DNA from: Spirochaetales bacterium
GTDB lineage: Bacteria > Spirochaetota > Spirochaetia > CADAEX01
Direction: 5' to 3'
Assembly: GCA_024233785.1 (NCBI GenBank)
Contig: JACKPD010000013.1
Coordinates: 1-64,000, forward strand
Length of the DNA: 64,000 nucleotides
In this document: positions 61,079-64,000 of the stretch, piece by piece
Layout: each line of letters starts with the position of its first letter
How positions within the stretch are numbered: the stretch's first letter is position 1
Translations under genes and position numbers: made by a program
The notes under the pieces: generated by a model
What the model was told of the DNA's origin: nothing
Database searches by the model: none
What the model saw: only the letters and a program-made list of their open reading frames with translations

Positions 61079-62101
61079 ATGGCAGATAAAATAAGAGTCG
61101 GAATAATCGGAGCGGGAAGGATTGGAAAAGTTCATGCTGAAAGCATTGCGTATCACATCCCTGAAGCGGAAGTTGTTACAGTTTCTGATCCGTTTGTAAA
61201 CGCGGATATCGAGAAATTCATGAAGAATCTCGGTGTTAAAAAAGTGACAAAAGACTATAAAGAGATAATAAATGACAAGGATATTGATGTTGTCCTTATC
61301 TGCTCGCCTACAAACACGCATTCCCAGTACAGCATTGAAGCGGCCAACGCAGGAAAGCACATCTTCTGTGAAAAACCGATAGATATGGATATTGATAAAA
61401 TAAAGGAAACAATAAAAGCCGTAGAAAAAGCCGGGGTAAAATTCCAGGTCGGTTTTAACAGAAGGTTTGACCATAATTTCCTGAAAGTAAAAGGCCTTGT
61501 GAAGGAAGGCAAAGTCGGTGATATCCATGTTGTAAGAATTACATCAAGGGACCCGGCAGCGCCTCCGGCCGAGTATGTTAAAGGCTCCGGCGGTATGTTT
61601 ATGGATATGACCATTCATGATTTTGATATGGCAAGATATCTTTCCGGCAGTGAAGTAGAGGAAGTTTTCGCATACGGTACTGTTCTGGTCGATCCCGCGA
61701 TTGGCGCGGCAGGCGATATTGATACAGCTGTTGTAACCCTTAAATTCGCAAACGGGGCGCTGGGAATAATTGAAAACTCAAGGCAGGCCGTATACGGCTA
61801 TGACCAGCGGGTTGAGGTTTTCGGAAACAAGGGAGCTGTAGAGGTGTCCAATGATAGACAGTCCTCCGCTGTTTTAAGCACAAAGGAAGGGGTAGCAAGT
61901 GAAAAGCCGCTTTATTTCTTTCTCGAAAGATATATGGAATCATTTACTGAGGAAAAGAAGCAGTTTTTTGCGGCGATAAAAAACAATACTGCCCCTCCTG
62001 TAGGAGCGTTAGACGGTCTTAAACCCGTGCTGATAGCCAAAGCGGCGCTTAAATCTGTCAAGGAAGGAAGGCCTGTCAAAATATCAGAAATAGACAAATA
62101 A
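61079..62101 (+). CDS. iolG: Inositol 2-dehydrogenase
   Basis: A 340-residue Gfo/Idh/MocA-family dehydrogenase. The Rossmann motif GIIGAGRIGKVHAE is at the N-terminus, and the catalytic triad of IolG is visible: Lys99 in CEKP, Asp176 in MFMDMTIHD and His180. It oxidises myo-inositol with NAD to scyllo-inosose, the first step of the pathway. An AAGGAG site is 6 bp before the ATG. It lies between iolE and the aldehyde dehydrogenase gene. Confidence 0.93.
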   Translation: MADKIRVGIIGAGRIGKVHAESIAYHIPEAEVVTVSDPFVNADIEKFMKNLGVKKVTKDYKEIINDKDIDVVLICSPTNTHSQYSIEAANAGKHIFCEKPIDMDIDKIKETIKAVEKAGVKFQVGFNRRFDHNFLKVKGLVKEGKVGDIHVVRITSRDPAAPPAEYVKGSGGMFMDMTIHDFDMARYLSGSEVEEVFAYGTVLVDPAIGAAGDIDTAVVTLKFANGALGIIENSRQAVYGYDQRVEVFGNKGAVEVSNDRQSSAVLSTKEGVASEKPLYFFLERYMESFTEEKKQFFAAIKNNTAPPVGALDGLKPVLIAKAALKSVKEGRPVKISEIDK

Positions 62102-62120
62102 AAATACAGGGAGAAGAATA

Positions 62121-63500
62121 ATGGAAGCGAAAGAAATGGTAGCTGCTCTGATAAAAAGAGCAAGAGCAGCGCAGAAAATAGCGGACGGATACAGCCAGGA
62201 GAAGGTTGACGAACTTGTAAAGGCGATATCCTGGGCTATAGTAAAGAAGGAAAACTCGGAAAAAATAGCGCGCCTTGCGGTGGATGAATCGCAGCTGGGA
62301 CACTATGAAGGAAAATACGGAAAGCTGCAGAAAAAAATCCGGGGTGTTGTGCGTGATGTGGCCGGGGTAAAATCTGTAGGGATTATTGAACGGGATGAGA
62401 AAAAAGGGCTCCTTAAAATTGCGAAGCCTGTAGGCGTGATAGGGGCGCTTGTCCCATGCACAAACCCTGAGGCGACCCCGGTAATCAAGGCAATAAACTC
62501 AGTCAAGGGAAGGAACGCGATAATCTTCGCGCCGCATCCGAGAACAAAGAAAACCAATACGCTTATTATGAACATTATGAGGGACGCGCTTAAAAGACAC
62601 GGAGCGCCGGAAGACCTTATAATCGGGATTGAAGAGCCTTCGATGGACGCAAGCGGAGAGCTGATGGCCCAGTGCGACCTTGTTGTCGCAACAGGCGGTG
62701 CGGGGATGGTAAAAGCTGCATATTCTTCCGGTACTCCCGCATACGGGGTCGGGGCCGGAAACGTTGTAGTCGTGGTTGATGAGACAGCGGACTTTAAAGA
62801 CAGCGCAAAGAAGATAATGCTGAGCAAGACATTTGATCTTGCTACCAGCTGCAGCGCTGACAATAACATCGTTCTTGTCGATTCGGTTTACTCAAAAATG
62901 CTTGATGAGCTTAAGGCAGTTGGCGGCTACATGTGCTCTGCCGACGAGAAGGCGAAGCTTCAGAAGGCAGTCTTTCCTGATAATCATCTCGGGAGGGACC
63001 ATGTCGCTCAGACTGCGCAGAAGATAGCTTCCCTTGCCGGGTTTAAAATTCCTGAAAGTGTAACCTTCCTGCTTGTTGAGGAGGAAGGCGTCGGGCCTGC
63101 CCATCCGTTCAGCGGAGAGAAGATGAGCGTAATCGCGGCTGTCCACAAAGTGAAGGATTTTAAAGATGCGATTGACAAGGTAAACGAGATAACATCCTAT
63201 CAGGGAGCCGGGCACTCCTGCGGACTTTACTCAACTGATATGAAGAGGATAGAAGAATACGGGCTTAAAACAAAGACAAGCCGCGTAATGATAAGGCAGC
63301 CTCAGGTGTTCGGAAACAGCGGAAACTGGGACAACGGTCTTCCCTTTACCCTTACCCTCGGGTGCGGGACATGGGGAGGCAACATCTCAAGTGAAAACAT
63401 TACCTGGAAGCATTTTATCAACATTACATGGCTTTCGATGCCGATCCCTGAGGTAATTCCCAAAGATGAGGACCTTTTCGGCGATATAATGAAGGAATAG
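62121..63500 (+). CDS. CoA-acylating aldehyde dehydrogenase (SauS/EutE-like) in the iol operon
   Basis: A 459-residue acylating ALDH of the AdhE-N/EutE/SauS group. The family blocks are KPVGVIGALVPCTNPEATP, APHPRTKKT, the TGGAGMVKAAYSSGTPAYGVG loop (read in two parts), and the catalytic Cys244 in ATSCSADNNIVLVD; the QVFGNSGNWDNGLPFTLTLGCGTW region near the C-terminus is typical. It would convert an aldehyde, CoA and NAD(P) to an acyl-CoA. Classical iol operons use IolA, a different ALDH group, for malonate semialdehyde, and none is here. The gene is 19 bp after iolG and precedes the operon terminator. Confidence 0.9.
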   Translation: MEAKEMVAALIKRARAAQKIADGYSQEKVDELVKAISWAIVKKENSEKIARLAVDESQLGHYEGKYGKLQKKIRGVVRDVAGVKSVGIIERDEKKGLLKIAKPVGVIGALVPCTNPEATPVIKAINSVKGRNAIIFAPHPRTKKTNTLIMNIMRDALKRHGAPEDLIIGIEEPSMDASGELMAQCDLVVATGGAGMVKAAYSSGTPAYGVGAGNVVVVVDETADFKDSAKKIMLSKTFDLATSCSADNNIVLVDSVYSKMLDELKAVGGYMCSADEKAKLQKAVFPDNHLGRDHVAQTAQKIASLAGFKIPESVTFLLVEEEGVGPAHPFSGEKMSVIAAVHKVKDFKDAIDKVNEITSYQGAGHSCGLYSTDMKRIEEYGLKTKTSRVMIRQPQVFGNSGNWDNGLPFTLTLGCGTWGGNISSENITWKHFINITWLSMPIPEVIPKDEDLFGDIMKE

Positions 63501-63527
63501 TCTTTTCCAAAAAAATAATAAGATATC

Positions 63528-63560
63528 AAAGCTGCCTCTTTCCCGGGGGCAGCTTTTTTT
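63528..63560 (+). terminator. Intrinsic terminator of the iol operon
   Basis: AAAGCTGCC (63528-63536) and GGCAGCTTT (63548-63556) form a perfect 9-bp stem with an 11-base loop and the T-run continues to 63560. The outer TATC/GATA symmetry means it can serve both strands. Confidence 0.9.
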
Positions 63561-63615
63561 GATACTATCCGGAAATATATAATTGCGTTTTTATTTTTAT
63601 CTGTCAGGAGAAACA

Positions 63616-64000
63616 ATGAAATACTTATTAATTCTTGCGGCGTTTATTGCCGGTACTTCAATGCCGCTCCAGAGCGCGGTCAATTCCAGATTAAGCCAGT
63701 ATCTTCACGGGCCGCTTTATTCCGCCTTTATCTCTTTTGCCGGAGGCCTTATCCTGCTGGCTTTTCTGATAATTGCATCAGGGTCCGGTCTTCCCCCTTT
63801 AAGCAGTTTCTCCGGCATAAAGTGGTATTATTATACCGGGGGAATATACGGTGTAATGGTTATTACATCCATAATTTTCGCGGCGCCTGTTATTGGAATC
63901 GGAAGCACTCTGGTTATGATTGTAACTGGCCAGCTTTTAATGTCTGTTGTTTTTGACTATTTCGGGTTTTTCGGTATGCCGGTCATAGCATTGAGCCCTG
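63616..64000 (+). CDS. YdcZ/DUF606-type DMT permease, cut at window end
   Basis: The ATG at 63616 has CAGGAG 7 bp upstream. The 128 codons seen encode about four membrane helices: LLILAAFIAGTSMPLQSAVN and the following NSRLSQYLHGPLYSAFISF are the YdcZ (DUF606) N-terminus, and VMIVTGQLLMSVVFDYFGFF is a later conserved segment. The family belongs to the drug/metabolite transporter superfamily; the substrate is unknown. The C-terminal part lies outside the window. Confidence 0.82.
   Translation, partial: MKYLLILAAFIAGTSMPLQSAVNSRLSQYLHGPLYSAFISFAGGLILLAFLIIASGSGLPPLSSFSGIKWYYYTGGIYGVMVITSIIFAAPVIGIGSTLVMIVTGQLLMSVVFDYFGFFGMPVIALSP

Overview
The window looks like a chromosomal segment of an anaerobic or facultative spirochaete (Spirochaetales, Treponema/Spirochaeta-like). 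The argument is indirect. The solute-binding protein at 5244 has the short hydrophobic leader ending in FAGGAKE that is typical of spirochaete binding proteins. The topoisomerase IV subunits are short, amidotransferase genes gatCAB sit with aspS, and base composition is moderate with AT-rich intergenic DNA. I saw no rRNA, tRNA, CRISPR array or intact insertion sequence.

Layout. 1-4.4 kb: a truncated M6 metalloprotease with a small secreted partner, a LysR regulator, a small DUF2442/DUF4160 module flanked by an exact 116-bp duplication of the lysR 3' end, and a DHH exopolyphosphatase/pyrophosphatase. 4.5-8.5 kb: a tripartite tricarboxylate transporter operon (tctCBA) led by an unknown 213-residue protein. 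8.5-16 kb: membrane protein, DMT exporter, DapA-family lyase, histidine phosphatase, zinc-ribbon protein and parE-parC. 16-19.9 kb: an RHS remnant, a VapBC-type toxin-antitoxin pair, a GC-rich non-coding block, an Lrp-DUF1015-RidA operon with a twin operator, and a sigma-54-type promoter followed about 140 bp later by a strong hairpin (candidate small RNA). 19.9-25.4 kb: gatC-gatA-gatB-aspS and a thioesterase. 25.5-32.5 kb: an RND pump with a TolC protein but no adaptor gene, a SIMPL protein, a ferritin-like protein and a lipoprotein whose start codon lies inside an intrinsic terminator. 32.6-38.2 kb: pyruvate dehydrogenase aceE-aceF-lpd.

38.3-50.2 kb is the accessory region: one long type I restriction-modification operon in which almost every gene overlaps or touches the next. 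The order is half-hsdS, hsdM, dinD, tiny ORF, ORF6N/PLD-like gene, tiny ORF, hsdS, DUF2188, DUF3644, AlbA/Schlafen-type gene, hsdR, YgjP-like metallopeptidase. The hsdM-stop/next-start junction recurs three times, which suggests how the accessory genes were added. The DUF3644 protein carries an R-x4-H motif of the kind found in HEPN ribonucleases and sits between hsdS and hsdR, the place occupied by the PrrC anticodon nuclease in the E. coli prr locus. This is the best candidate for a poorly described defence system here.

50.3-55.9 kb: NmrA-like oxidoreductase, small membrane protein, MFS transporter, and a convergent pair made of an acyl-CoA synthetase (NDP-forming) and an unknown protein. 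56-63.6 kb: a LacI-regulated myo-inositol operon (iolB, iolD, iolE, iolG) that ends with a CoA-acylating aldehyde dehydrogenase, not a classical iolA, and a strong terminator; iolC and iolJ are not in the window. The last gene is a truncated YdcZ-type permease.
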